Origin: Acetobacteraceae bacterium
GTDB lineage: Bacteria; Pseudomonadota; Alphaproteobacteria; Acetobacterales; Acetobacteraceae
Length of the DNA: 64,000 bases
Assembly: GCA_022842185.1 (NCBI GenBank)
Contig: JALHQB010000018.1
Span: 1 to 64,000, forward strand
Direction of reading: 5' to 3'
Below are positions 34,079 through 43,190 of this stretch, in pieces. A model generated the notes under the pieces. The model had not been told where the DNA came from. It was given only the letters and a program-made list of their open reading frames with translations, and searched no databases. The position numbers were made by a program, and so were the translations under genes. How positions within the stretch are numbered: the stretch's first letter is position 1; each line of letters opens with the position of its first letter.

Positions 34079-35668
34079 ATGCAACGACGCAGCTTTCTGC
34101 AAACCTCAGCAGCCATCGGCGCCGGATCGCTCGCCTCGCCACGCCTGGCCTCCGCGCAAGGCCAGAATGTCCTGCGCTTCGTGCCGCAGGCCGACATCGC
34201 CATCCTGGACCCCATCGCGACCACCGGCTTCGTCACGCGCAACCATGGCTTCCTGGTATTCGACACGCTGTATGGCTGGGACGAGCAATACCGCGCCCAT
34301 CCGCAGATGGTCGAAGGCCATGTCGTCGAGGATAACGGCCTCACCTGGCTGATGACGCTGCGCGAGGGCTTGCGCTTCCATGATGGCGAACCCGTCCGCG
34401 CGCGCGACGTGGTCGCCAGCCTGCGCCGCTGGGGCGCGCGCGATTCCTTCGGCATCGCCGCCCTGGCCGCGACGGATGAGATCACCGCGCCATCCGACCG
34501 CGTGGTGCGCTGGCGTTTCAAGCGGCCCTTTCCGCTGCTGCCCGATGCGCTGGGCAAGATCGGCGCCAATGTCGCCTTCATCATGCCCGAGCGGCTGGCC
34601 AATGCGGACCCGGCGCTGCCGATCAGCGAGATGGTGGGCAGCGGCCCGTTCCGCTTCGCCGCCAGCGAGCGGGTGCCCGGATCGCGCGCCGTCTATACGA
34701 AGTTCGATGGCTATGTGCCGCGGTCGGGCGGCACCACCAGCCTGCTCGCCGGCCCGAAGGTCGTGAATATCGACCGGGTGGAATGGATCACCATCCCTGA
34801 TGCCTCCACCGCCTCCGCCGCGTTGCAGCAACGCGAGATCGACTGGTGGGAACAGCCGACATCGGACCTGTTGCCGCTGCTGCGGCGTGGGCGCGGTATC
34901 AAGATCGAAGTGTTGGACCCGACCGGCGCCATCGCCATGCTTCGCTTCAACCACCTGCAACCGCCCTTCGACAATCCGGCGATCCGCCGCGCCGTACTGG
35001 GCGCGATCAACCAGGAAGACGTGATGACCGCCGTGGCCGGCACCGACCGGTCGCTTTGGAAGACCGGCGTCGGCTTCTTCGCACCCGGTTCGGTGATGGC
35101 GAGCGATGTGGGGATGGAGGCGCTGACCGGCGCGCGCGACCTGGCCGCATCCCGCCGCGCGCTGGAACAGGCGGGCTACAAGGGGGAGAAGGTCCTGATG
35201 ATGGGCGTGACCGACTTCCCGGCCATCACGGCGATGAGCGAGGTGGTGGCCGATACTTTCCGCCGCATCGGCATCAATGTCGATTACGCGGCGATGGACT
35301 GGGCCAGCGCGCTGCGCCGCCAGGCCAACCGGGATACGCCGGATCGCGGCGGCTACAACGCCTTCTGCACCTATACGGCGGGCGTCAACCAGTTCAATCC
35401 GGCGGCGCACAACTTCATCCGCGGCAGTGGGCTGAGCGCCACCTTCGGCTGGTCCACCAGCGCCAGGCTGGAGGAACTCCGCAATGAATGGCTGCAATCG
35501 ACCACCGATGAGGAACGCGCGCGCATCGGCCGCGACATGCAGCGCCAGGCCTTCATCGACGTGCCCTATGTGCCGCTGGGGCAGTTCTATCAGCCGACGG
35601 CGTATCGCGATGACCTGCAGGGCGTGCTGAAGGGCCTGCCGCTGTTCTGGAACGTGAAGCGCGGCTGA
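34079..35668 (+). CDS. Family-5 ABC solute-binding protein (peptide/nickel type)
   Basis: 529 residues. The leader MQRRSFLQTSAAIGAGSLAS looks like a weak twin-arginine or Sec signal. The SBP_bac_5 fold follows: LRFVPQADIAILDPIATTGF, GWDEQYRAHPQMVEGHVVED, LTLREG-like LREGLRFHDGEPVRARDVV, and a C-terminal YVPLGQFYQPTAYRDDL. It would bind an oligopeptide or amide-like compound in the periplasm. No permease or ATPase genes are adjacent. Four bases downstream begins a dimethylformamidase-like gene on the same strand, so the two are co-transcribed, and the ligand may be that enzyme's substrate. Confidence 0.92.
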   Translation: MQRRSFLQTSAAIGAGSLASPRLASAQGQNVLRFVPQADIAILDPIATTGFVTRNHGFLVFDTLYGWDEQYRAHPQMVEGHVVEDNGLTWLMTLREGLRFHDGEPVRARDVVASLRRWGARDSFGIAALAATDEITAPSDRVVRWRFKRPFPLLPDALGKIGANVAFIMPERLANADPALPISEMVGSGPFRFAASERVPGSRAVYTKFDGYVPRSGGTTSLLAGPKVVNIDRVEWITIPDASTASAALQQREIDWWEQPTSDLLPLLRRGRGIKIEVLDPTGAIAMLRFNHLQPPFDNPAIRRAVLGAINQEDVMTAVAGTDRSLWKTGVGFFAPGSVMASDVGMEALTGARDLAASRRALEQAGYKGEKVLMMGVTDFPAITAMSEVVADTFRRIGINVDYAAMDWASALRRQANRDTPDRGGYNAFCTYTAGVNQFNPAAHNFIRGSGLSATFGWSTSARLEELRNEWLQSTTDEERARIGRDMQRQAFIDVPYVPLGQFYQPTAYRDDLQGVLKGLPLFWNVKRG

Positions 35669-35672
35669 AGCG

Positions 35673-37877
35673 ATGCTGCCCGTCACCGGCTACGCCGAAC
35701 ATTGGAGCGTCCGCCAGGGCGAGGCGCTCCGCTTCATGGTCGGCGTCGCGGGTGGCGGCCGATACCGCGCGCGTGTCGCCCGCATCCTGTGCGGGGACCC
35801 CAACCCGGCCGGGCCGGGATACCGCGAAACGCCAATGCCCTGCGGCATCGAGGGCGAGCATGAGGGCATCGATCAACCCATCCGCCTGGGGTCGTGGGTT
35901 GAGGTGCCGGCGGTTGATCTGGGCGCCGGCGATGTGCCGCTGACGCTGATGGCGACGATATGGCCGACGCGGCCAGGGCAGGGGGCGCAAGTTGTGCTGT
36001 CCTGCGCCGGCAGCGGGGCCACGTTGGCGCTCGGGCTTGGGCCGAAGGGCGCCTTCGCGCGCTGTGGGGATGGCAGCATCGTCGAGGCCGGGGTGCCGCT
36101 GACCGAACGCGCCTGGCACGACATTGCCTGCCGCTTCGACCCTGCAACGGGCGTGTTGGAGGTGGCGCAGGCGCCGCGCCGGCCGCGTCTGGACATTGAT
36201 GAAGCCGCGACGGCGCAGGGAGCGGCGGGTGGGGCGCCCATGGGCATGGGCACCGCTGCCATCGCCGCCGAAGGTGCCGGGCGCGCACATTTCGACGGCA
36301 AGATCGCCCGCCCCCGCATCCTGTGCGGTGCGCTGGGCATCGTCTCGGCGCTCGAAGCGCAGCCGATCCCGGTGCCGATCGACGAAGCCGTCGCGGAGTG
36401 GGATTTCTCCATCGACATTCCCACCGACCGCATCGTGGATATCGGTTCGGGCGACTGGCATGGCCGCTGCCACAACCTGCCAACCCGCGCGATGACCGGC
36501 CCGGATTGGACCGGGGAGACGCATCGCTGGACGGAATGGCCGCCCCACCATGACGCCATCCACTTCCATTCGGATGACATCGGCGATGCCAGCTGGGCGC
36601 CGTCCCTGACGCTGGATGTGCCGGCGGATTGGCCATCGGGGCTGTATGCGCTGCACCTCGAATCCGGTGACGCGCGCGACAACATCCCCTTCTTCGTGCG
36701 GGCCAAGGCGCCGGGGGAATGGGCGCGCGTTGCCTTCCTGGCGCCGACCATGACCTACACAGTCTATAGCCAGTTCGTACGCGCCGGGCGCCAGGCGCAG
36801 ATCGCGCCGCGTGCCGCAGCCTGGGGCGCGCTGCCGCACGCGCCCGATGGGCACCCGGAATATGGGCTGTCGCCCTACAACAACCACGCCGATGGCTCAG
36901 GCGTGGTGATGTCGAGCATGCGCCGGCCGATGATCGACAAGCGGGTCAACCAATTCCACCTGATGGATCCTGATCCGACAGGTTCAGGCACCTATTGGAT
37001 CGCGGCGGACAGCTACATCCTCGACATGCTCGACCGCGCCGGCATCGATGTGGAGGTCATCACCGATCACGATGTGCATGCCGAAGGTGCCGCGCTGCTG
37101 TCGCGCTATGCGGTGGTGCTGACCGGACAGCATCCCGAATACCACACGCATGAAACGCTGGACGCCATCGCCGGGCATCTCGAACAGGGTGGGCGCTTCG
37201 TCTATTTGGGCGGCAATGGATTCTACTGGCGCATCGCGCCGCATGGCGATGGCCCCTGGGCCTTCGAATTGCGCCGCGCCGAAGGTGGCATCCGGCTTTG
37301 GGAGACGCTGCCCGGCGAGGGATACCACGCCTTCGATGGTGGCTATGGCGGGTTGTGGCGGCGGCTCGGGCGGCCACCGCAGGCGCTGGTGGGTGTCGGC
37401 TTCAGCAGCCAGGGCAATTACAACGGCCATCCCTATACCTTCACCGACGCCATACTCGATCCGCGCGTGGCGTTCCTGCGGGATGGAATGGAGGATGCCG
37501 CGCGCCCGGGTGGGGTGTTCGGGGATCGTGGGTTGATGGGCGGCGGGGCGGCGGGGCACGAACTGGACCGCGCCGATGTGACGCTCGGCACGCCGCGCCA
37601 CGCGCTGGTCGTCGCCAGCGCCGTGGTGCAGGAAGCCAGCTACCAGCCGGTCAATGAGGAACGCCGCGACCATACCTGGCCCGGTGCGCGGGAGGATCTG
37701 ATCCGATCCGACGTGACATTCTTCGAGACGCCCAACGGCGGCGCGGTGTTCTCGGTGGGGTCGATGAACTTCATCGGCGCGCTGCCGGTGGATGGCTACG
37801 CCAACCCGACCGCGCAGCTGATCCGCAATGTGGTGCGGCGCTTCGCGGACCCCGCGCCGCTGCATCCTGGCGGATGA
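35673..37877 (+). CDS. N,N-dimethylformamidase large-subunit-like protein
   Basis: 734 residues with the layout of the DMFase large chain. An N-terminal beta domain comes first. A LamG-like domain follows (about 85-230; ERAWHDIACRFDPATGVLEV). The C-terminal catalytic half resembles a class I glutamine-amidotransferase fold (RVAFLAPTMTYTVYSQF, VEVITDHDVHAEGAALLSRY, then GRFVYLGGNGFYWRI). Known DMFase is an iron enzyme with a separate small subunit, and no small-subunit gene is seen here. Tyr-rich stretches that could supply iron ligands are present, but I did not assign individual residues. A cytosolic amidohydrolase acting on a small amide is inferred. Coupled to the binding-protein gene upstream. 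Confidence 0.82.
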   Translation: MLPVTGYAEHWSVRQGEALRFMVGVAGGGRYRARVARILCGDPNPAGPGYRETPMPCGIEGEHEGIDQPIRLGSWVEVPAVDLGAGDVPLTLMATIWPTRPGQGAQVVLSCAGSGATLALGLGPKGAFARCGDGSIVEAGVPLTERAWHDIACRFDPATGVLEVAQAPRRPRLDIDEAATAQGAAGGAPMGMGTAAIAAEGAGRAHFDGKIARPRILCGALGIVSALEAQPIPVPIDEAVAEWDFSIDIPTDRIVDIGSGDWHGRCHNLPTRAMTGPDWTGETHRWTEWPPHHDAIHFHSDDIGDASWAPSLTLDVPADWPSGLYALHLESGDARDNIPFFVRAKAPGEWARVAFLAPTMTYTVYSQFVRAGRQAQIAPRAAAWGALPHAPDGHPEYGLSPYNNHADGSGVVMSSMRRPMIDKRVNQFHLMDPDPTGSGTYWIAADSYILDMLDRAGIDVEVITDHDVHAEGAALLSRYAVVLTGQHPEYHTHETLDAIAGHLEQGGRFVYLGGNGFYWRIAPHGDGPWAFELRRAEGGIRLWETLPGEGYHAFDGGYGGLWRRLGRPPQALVGVGFSSQGNYNGHPYTFTDAILDPRVAFLRDGMEDAARPGGVFGDRGLMGGGAAGHELDRADVTLGTPRHALVVASAVVQEASYQPVNEERRDHTWPGAREDLIRSDVTFFETPNGGAVFSVGSMNFIGALPVDGYANPTAQLIRNVVRRFADPAPLHPGG

Positions 37878-37980
37878 GACGGCCTGCGCGGACCAGCGCG
37901 GTTTGCTCTGGTGCGCGCGATGGCGGGAAGATCCCGGGGGTCACCCGATTTCAGAGTTAGGGCCAACCGCCCTGCCTGGG

Positions 37981-38011
37981 TGCCGACAGGTCCGCATAGG
38001 CCCTGTCGGCA
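37981..38011. terminator. Bidirectional hairpin between convergent genes
   Basis: TGCCGACAGG (37981-37990) and CCTGTCGGCA (38002-38011) pair perfectly. It lies between the end of the DMFase-like gene (+) and the end of the aminotransferase gene (-), as expected for a shared terminator. Confidence 0.55.
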
Positions 38012-38020
38012 TGACGACAA

Positions 38021-39214
38021 TCAGCCGCTTGCCGCTTCAGCCAGGTACTCGATCGCCGCATTCACCCCGCCCGATGCGTGCGGCACGCCAGCGACGCGCA
38101 GGGATGCTTCCACCGTGGCCAGCGTGCCGAGGATCATCGGCTCGTTCAGGTCGCCCAGATGGCCGATGCGGAACACCTTCCCGCCAAGCCGCGACAGGCC
38201 GCTCCCCAGGGAGACGTTGAAGCTGTTCAGTGCGATCTTTCGCACCGCTTCGGCGTCGTGCCCCTCGGGCATCAGCACGGCCGTGACGGAGTTCGAGAAG
38301 CGGTCGGGGTTCTCGCAGAACAGCGACGGGCCGTTGTTGCCCGACCAGTGGCGCACGCAGCGGCGTACGGCCTCGGCCAGCCGCGCATGGCGGGCGAAGA
38401 CGGCGTCGAGGCCTTCTTCCTCCAGCAGCCGGATCGATTCCTCCAGCCCGTAGAACAGCGAGGTCGGCACCGTCCCGATGAAGGATTTGTGCCGCCGCGT
38501 CAGCATGTTCGACCATTTGAGATAGGATTTCGGCAGCGTTGATGTGGCGTGCGCGGCCATCGCCTTGGGCGAGGCGCCGGTGAAGGACAGGCCGGTGGGC
38601 AGCATCAGCCCCTTCTGGCTGCCGGCGACGGCGACATCCACGCCCCATTCGTCCATGCGGAAATCGAGCGAGCCGAGGGACGAGATCGTATCCACCAGCA
38701 GCAACGCCGGATGGCCGGTGGCGTCGAGTGCTGCACGGGTTTCGGCGATGGACAGTTCCATGCCCGTGGCGGTTTCGTTCTGCACGGCGCAGACCGCCTT
38801 GATGGCGTGGGCGGTGTCTGCGGCAAGTGTCGCGCGCAGGGCCGCGAAGTCGGCACCGCGGCGCCAATCGGCCGGCAGGGTGCGGGCCTCCAGCCCGAAA
38901 TCCTGCGCCATCTTCGCCCAGTTCTCGGAGAAATGACCGGTCTCGATGATCAGCAGCGCATCGCCCGGCGAGAACACATTGACCAGCGCCGCTTCCCACG
39001 CCGCGTGACCCGAGCCGGTGTAGAGGAAGATGTCGTGCCGGGTCTTCAGGATGCGCTTCAATCCCGCGACGACGCCGTCATAGACGGTCAGGAAGGCCGG
39101 GTCGTTGAAGTCGATGCTGACATGCGCGACGGCCTTGAGAACCGAATCCGGAATGTTGGTCGGCCCGGGATTGGCGAAGAACTGGCGGCCGCGCAGGATG
39201 CGGGTGGTGGTCAT
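38021..39214 (-). CDS. Serine-/alanine-glyoxylate aminotransferase family (class V)
   Basis: 397 residues, a PLP class V enzyme. N-terminal FFANPGPTNIPDSVLKA, substrate loop LYTGSGHAAWEAAL, cofactor aspartate in LLLVDTISSLGSLDF and Schiff-base lysine in AVAGSQKGLMLPTG (Lys201). The family uses serine or alanine with glyoxylate, giving hydroxypyruvate or glycine, a link to one-carbon and photorespiratory-type metabolism. It follows the CoxE-like gene (57 bases) on the same strand and ends against a shared terminator. Substrate preference cannot be read from the sequence. Confidence 0.92.
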   Translation of the reverse strand: MTTTRILRGRQFFANPGPTNIPDSVLKAVAHVSIDFNDPAFLTVYDGVVAGLKRILKTRHDIFLYTGSGHAAWEAALVNVFSPGDALLIIETGHFSENWAKMAQDFGLEARTLPADWRRGADFAALRATLAADTAHAIKAVCAVQNETATGMELSIAETRAALDATGHPALLLVDTISSLGSLDFRMDEWGVDVAVAGSQKGLMLPTGLSFTGASPKAMAAHATSTLPKSYLKWSNMLTRRHKSFIGTVPTSLFYGLEESIRLLEEEGLDAVFARHARLAEAVRRCVRHWSGNNGPSLFCENPDRFSNSVTAVLMPEGHDAEAVRKIALNSFNVSLGSGLSRLGGKVFRIGHLGDLNEPMILGTLATVEASLRVAGVPHASGGVNAAIEYLAEAASG

Positions 39215-39271
39215 TGTTGGTCGTTTCCTCCGTTGAGCGCGATGGCCCGCATCACGCGATCAGTCCAGCGT

Positions 39272-40450
39272 CTATCGCGCCAATTCGCGCGCCATCGATT
39301 CCAGCCCCGCCAGCGTCAGCGGGTGCATGCGGTTTTCCATCAGGCGCTGCATGATCGAGATCGACTGCGTGTAGCGCCAATGGTCCTTCTCGATCGGGTT
39401 CAGCCAGGCCGCCTTGCGGAAATGGCGCGTCAGGCGGTTCATCCAGACCTCGCCCGATTCCTCGTTCCAATGTTCGACGGACCCGCCGGGCTGGATGATC
39501 TCATAGGGACCCATGGTGGCATCGCCGACGATGACCAGGCGCCAGTCGGGGCCGTAGGTGCGGAGCATCTCCATCATTGGGCGCTCCGTCTCCTTGCGGC
39601 GACGGTTGGTGCGCCAGACGCGCTCATAGGGGCAGTTGTGGAAGTACCAGTATTCCAGGTGCTTGAACTCGGACCGCGCGGCGGTGAACAGTTCCTGGCA
39701 GATGCGGATGTGGTCATCCATCGACCCGCCAATATCCATCAGCAACAGCACCTTCACGGCGTTGTGCCGTTCCGGGACCATATGCAGGTCGAGCGATCCG
39801 CCATTGCGCGCCGTGGCACCGATGGTGCCGGCGATGTCCAGTTCGGTCGCCGCACCCGTACGGGCGAAACGCCGCAGCCGGCGCAGGGCCACCTTCATGT
39901 TGCGCGATGACAGCGCCTCGTCTTCATCCAGGTCGCGGAAGGTCCGCTGGTCCCACACCTTCACCGCGCGGCGGTGGCGCGATTCCTCCTGACCGATGCG
40001 GACGCCCTCGGGGTTGAAGCCATGCGCGCCGAAGGGGGAGGTGCCACCCGTGCCGATCCATTTGGACCCGCCCTGGTGGCGGCCCTTCTGCTCCTCCAGT
40101 CGCTTCTTCAGCGTCTCCATCAGCGCATCGAAGCCGCCCAGGGCTTCGATCTGCGCCATCTCCTCGGCGGTCAGGGTCTTCTCGGCGATCTTGCGCAGCC
40201 ATTCGGTGGGGATTTCGCGCGGCGCCGTGCCTTGCGGCGATTCCAGCCCCTTGAAGATTTCTCCGAACACGCGGTCGAAGCGGTCGAGGTGGCGTTCGTC
40301 CTTCACCAGCGCGGCCCGCGACAGATGATAGAAATCATCGACGCTGAAACCGGCCACGCCCTCCTTCATCGCGCGCAGCAGCGACAGATACTCCGTGATG
40401 GAGGCCGGCACGCCGGCCGCGCGCAGCGCGAGGATGAAGGGCGCGAACAT
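39272..40450 (-). CDS. CoxE-like VWA-domain protein
   Basis: 392 residues of the CoxE/VWA-containing family. The N-terminal part (AGVPASITEYLSLLRAMKEG) is typical, and the C-terminal von Willebrand A-like domain carries a MIDAS-like VLLLMDIGGSMDDHI and later LVIVGDATMGPYE. CoxE works with the MoxR-type ATPase CoxD in copper/sulfur assembly of the CO dehydrogenase cofactor, and close relatives occur with MoxR ATPases for other metalloenzymes. It is 30 bases downstream of the MoxR gene, same strand. No carbon-monoxide dehydrogenase genes are nearby, so the client protein is open. Confidence 0.88.
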   Translation of the reverse strand: MFAPFILALRAAGVPASITEYLSLLRAMKEGVAGFSVDDFYHLSRAALVKDERHLDRFDRVFGEIFKGLESPQGTAPREIPTEWLRKIAEKTLTAEEMAQIEALGGFDALMETLKKRLEEQKGRHQGGSKWIGTGGTSPFGAHGFNPEGVRIGQEESRHRRAVKVWDQRTFRDLDEDEALSSRNMKVALRRLRRFARTGAATELDIAGTIGATARNGGSLDLHMVPERHNAVKVLLLMDIGGSMDDHIRICQELFTAARSEFKHLEYWYFHNCPYERVWRTNRRRKETERPMMEMLRTYGPDWRLVIVGDATMGPYEIIQPGGSVEHWNEESGEVWMNRLTRHFRKAAWLNPIEKDHWRYTQSISIMQRLMENRMHPLTLAGLESMARELAR

Positions 40451-40480
40451 CGCGTCAGCCCCCGCGGCGGCGGCGCGCGT

Positions 40481-41329
40481 TCACTGGCCGCGCCTGCGCG
40501 CAAGAAAGGCCAGGCGCTCGAACAGATGCACGTCCTGTTCGTTCTTCAGCAGCGCGCCGTACAGCGGCGGGATCGCGGTCTTGGCATCCTGGCTGCGCAG
40601 CGCCTCGGGCGGCATGTCCTCGATGGTCAGCAGCTTCAGCCAGTCGAGCAACTCGCTCGTCGCCGGCTTCTTCTTCAACTCGTTCACCTGGCGGATGTCG
40701 AAGAAAACGCTCAGCGCTTCCCGCAGCAGATCCTGGCGGATCTCGGGGTAATGCGCCTTGACGATCATCTCCATCGTCTCGCGGTCGGGGAAGCGGATGT
40801 AGTGGAAGAAGCAGCGGCGCAGGAAGGCGTCCGGCAGTTCCTTCTCGTTGTTCGATGTGATGATGACCACGGGGCGGTGCTTCGCCGCCACGGTCTTGCG
40901 CGTCTCGTACACGAAGAACTGCATACGATCGAGTTCGAGCAGAAGGTCGTTCGGAAACTCGATATCGGCCTTGTCGATCTCGTCGATCAGCAGCACCACC
41001 GGCGCATCGGCCTCGAAGGCATCCCACAGTTTCCCGCGCACGATGTAGTTCGCGATGTCGTGCACGCGCGGGTCGCCCAACTGGCCGTCGCGCAGGCGGG
41101 ACACCGCATCGTATTCGTACAGCCCCTGCTGCGCCTTGGTGGTGGACTTCACATGCCATTCGATCAGCGGATAACCCAGCGCCGCCGCGATTTCATGCGC
41201 CAGCACCGTCTTGCCGGTGCCGGGTTCGCCCTTCACCAGCAGCGGGCGCTGCAGCGCCACCGCGGCATTGACCGCGACTTCCAGCTCACGCGACGCAACA
41301 TAGGTATCCGTGCCCTTGAATCGCGCCAC
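40481..41329 (-). CDS. MoxR-family AAA+ ATPase (CoxD-like)
   Basis: 282 residues. Walker A LVKGEPGTGKTVLA (about 32-45), Walker B VVLLIDEIDKADIEFP, sensor 1 VIITSNNEKELP and the Arg-finger region PDAFLRRCFFHYIRFPD. MoxR proteins are chaperone-like ATPases that insert cofactors or assemble complexes, usually with a VWA partner, here the CoxE-like gene directly downstream. Length and motif spacing are normal. It lies downstream of CinA and the MFS exporter genes on the same strand, with a 48-base gap. Confidence 0.93.
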   Translation of the reverse strand: MARFKGTDTYVASRELEVAVNAAVALQRPLLVKGEPGTGKTVLAHEIAAALGYPLIEWHVKSTTKAQQGLYEYDAVSRLRDGQLGDPRVHDIANYIVRGKLWDAFEADAPVVLLIDEIDKADIEFPNDLLLELDRMQFFVYETRKTVAAKHRPVVIITSNNEKELPDAFLRRCFFHYIRFPDRETMEMIVKAHYPEIRQDLLREALSVFFDIRQVNELKKKPATSELLDWLKLLTIEDMPPEALRSQDAKTAIPPLYGALLKNEQDVHLFERLAFLARRRGQ

Positions 41330-41377
41330 GGTTGTTCCCCTGAATGTTCACCCGTCAGGGTCGGGCGGAAGGGCGGA

Positions 41378-41857
41378 TCATGCAAGGGCCTCGGCGGCCA
41401 GGCGGAACAGCGCCTGGGCGAAGGCGCGCATATTGGCCTCCCGGTCCGATGAGCCGGTCTCCAGGGTGATGACGCGCTCGACCGGACCGGAAATGGCCAG
41501 GCAGGTATGCCCGGCCGCGTCGCCGTACCGGTTGCCGGTGGGACCGGACGCGCCGGTCTCGGCAAAGCCCCAATCGGCGCCGAGCCGCGCCCGCACCGTC
41601 CGCGCCAGCAGCAGCGCATAGGGTTCGGACGACGACCGTATCCCCTCCATCTGCGCATCGGTGATGCCCAGCAGCCCGCTGCGCGCCGCCTTGGTGTAGG
41701 TGACCGCGCCGCCGACGAAATAGGCGGAGGCGCCGGGCACCGCGAGCAGCGCGGCCGATATCAGCCCGGCGGCTGAGCTCTCGGCCACCGCCACCGTCTC
41801 GCCGCGCGCCTTCAACCGGGCGCCGATCATGCGTGAAGCGGGCAGAAGCGTGTCCAT
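41378..41857 (-). CDS. CinA C-terminal-domain (PncC-like) protein
   Basis: 159 residues covering only the CinA C-terminal domain: VAVAESSAAGLISAAL, YFVGGAVTYTKAARSGLLGI, then GFAETGASGPTGNRYGDAAG. Family members deamidate nicotinamide mononucleotide to salvage NAD. Canonical members have AESCTGG near the N-terminus; here it reads AESSAAG, losing the Cys and one Gly, so activity may be altered. It starts 16 bases after the MFS stop on the same strand. Confidence 0.82.
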   Translation of the reverse strand: MDTLLPASRMIGARLKARGETVAVAESSAAGLISAALLAVPGASAYFVGGAVTYTKAARSGLLGITDAQMEGIRSSSEPYALLLARTVRARLGADWGFAETGASGPTGNRYGDAAGHTCLAISGPVERVITLETGSSDREANMRAFAQALFRLAAEALA

Positions 41858-41873
41858 CGGGTGGTCCCTTCGT

Positions 41874-43073
41874 TCAGATGTGGCGCCACCATCGGCGCGT
41901 CAGGGCCAGGGCCGCCAGCCCCGACAGGCCCATGGTGGCGGTGGCGGCCGGCGCGCCGATCATCTCGGCCAGCGCGCCAAGCACCAGGAAGCCGATCGGG
42001 CCAAGCCCGATGCAGACCGACAGCAACCCCAGCATGCGGCTGCGCAGTTCGACTGGCGTGGCTAGGAAGATCAGCGTCGGCTGCATGATGGCGAAGCCCG
42101 CCCCGCCAATCCCCACCATCAACAGGGCAAAGCCCGCCAACCCGGGGCCGGGCGCCCAGGCGAAGGCTGGCAGCATGGCGAAATACAGCGCGATGCCGCC
42201 CAGGTAGATGGCCTTGTAATGTTCCGGCCTGGCCAGCACCGCCACAGTCGCGGCGCCCAGGAAGGCGCCGACCCCGTCCATCCCCGCCAGCAGCCCGATG
42301 CCGCGCGGCCCGAGCGCCAATTGATCCTGCCCAATCACCGGCACCATGGACGTGGCGGGCCAGCCGAACAGGTTGAACAGCAATGTCACCAGCAGTGCGC
42401 CGACCAGCCGGGGTTCGCGGCGCATCATGGTGAAGCCTTCGGCGATGCTGGCGAGCACCGGGGTCGTGCTGGCGCCCGGTGCCGGGGGCGCGGGCGGCAA
42501 GCGCAGCACCGCCACCACCGCCGGCAGGTAGATCAGCACCGACAGAAGAAAGGCGCCGCCCAGCCCGGACGCCGCCAGGATCACGCCACCCAGCGTCGGC
42601 CCCAGCACGCGGCTGCCATTGCTGGTGGCCACGTCGATCGACATGGCCGCGCCCATGCGCGCCGAACCGACCACCTGGCCGATCATCGCGCGCCGCACCG
42701 GATTGTCCGCGGCCCAGCCGATCCCGTTCATGAAGGACGCCACGGCCAGGTGCCACACGGCGATCGCATCGGCCATCGCCAGCGCGGCGATGACGGCCGA
42801 GGTCGCGACCTGGGACAGGGTCACCAGCAGCAGCGCGCGGCGGCGGTCCATCCGGTCGGCGGCCGCGCCGAGGAAGGCGCCGAACAGGCCCATGGGCAGC
42901 AGGCGCAGCATCGTCAGCACCGCGACGACGAAGGCCGAACCCGTGGCGTTGTACGCGAAGACGCCGACGGCGAGGGTCTCCAGCCAGCGCACGACAAAGG
43001 TCGCCAGCCCTGCCAGCCAAAGGCGCAGGAAGTCGGGTTCGCGGAACAGGCCGCGCCAGATGGGTTCCGGCAT
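41874..43073 (-). CDS. MFS exporter, EntS/MFS_3-like
   Basis: 399 residues from ATG 43073 (MPEPIWRGLFREPDFLRLWL), with twelve hydrophobic helices. The N-terminal FLRLWLAGLATFVVRWLETL and LFGAFLGAAADRMDRRRALL are characteristic of the MFS_3/EntS-type group that exports siderophores or macrolides. An ATG 18 codons upstream lies within a dispersed repeat and is rejected. It forms a likely operon with the CinA-like gene (16 bases). Substrate not predictable. Confidence 0.88.
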   Translation of the reverse strand: MPEPIWRGLFREPDFLRLWLAGLATFVVRWLETLAVGVFAYNATGSAFVVAVLTMLRLLPMGLFGAFLGAAADRMDRRRALLLVTLSQVATSAVIAALAMADAIAVWHLAVASFMNGIGWAADNPVRRAMIGQVVGSARMGAAMSIDVATSNGSRVLGPTLGGVILAASGLGGAFLLSVLIYLPAVVAVLRLPPAPPAPGASTTPVLASIAEGFTMMRREPRLVGALLVTLLFNLFGWPATSMVPVIGQDQLALGPRGIGLLAGMDGVGAFLGAATVAVLARPEHYKAIYLGGIALYFAMLPAFAWAPGPGLAGFALLMVGIGGAGFAIMQPTLIFLATPVELRSRMLGLLSVCIGLGPIGFLVLGALAEMIGAPAATATMGLSGLAALALTRRWWRHI

Positions 43074-43117
43074 GGCGGACCCGGTTCCTCCCGTTCGGGC
43101 GAAGTTGGAAGGGCTTT

Positions 43118-43163
43118 GCCCCTCCAAGCCACCCCACCAACGGCCGGCGGGCCTTTGGAAACC
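43118..43163 (+). repeat. Dispersed intergenic repeat, copy B
   Basis: GCCCCTCCAAGCCACCCCAC followed by GCCTTTGGAAACC. Similar to copy A at 23305 and to the inverted copy C at 43191. It overlaps the imperfect hairpin TTGGAAGGGC-ttt-GCCCCTCCAA (43105-43127). Confidence 0.6.
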
Positions 43164-43169
43164 GATACT

Positions 43170-43184
43170 TGGCGCCGGGCGCCA
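43170..43184. repeat. TGGCGCC-g-GGCGCCA palindrome
   Basis: A perfect seven-base inverted repeat separating the two inverted copies of the dispersed repeat between the MFS and aldehyde dehydrogenase genes. Confidence 0.4.
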
Positions 43185-43190
43185 GGTCAG

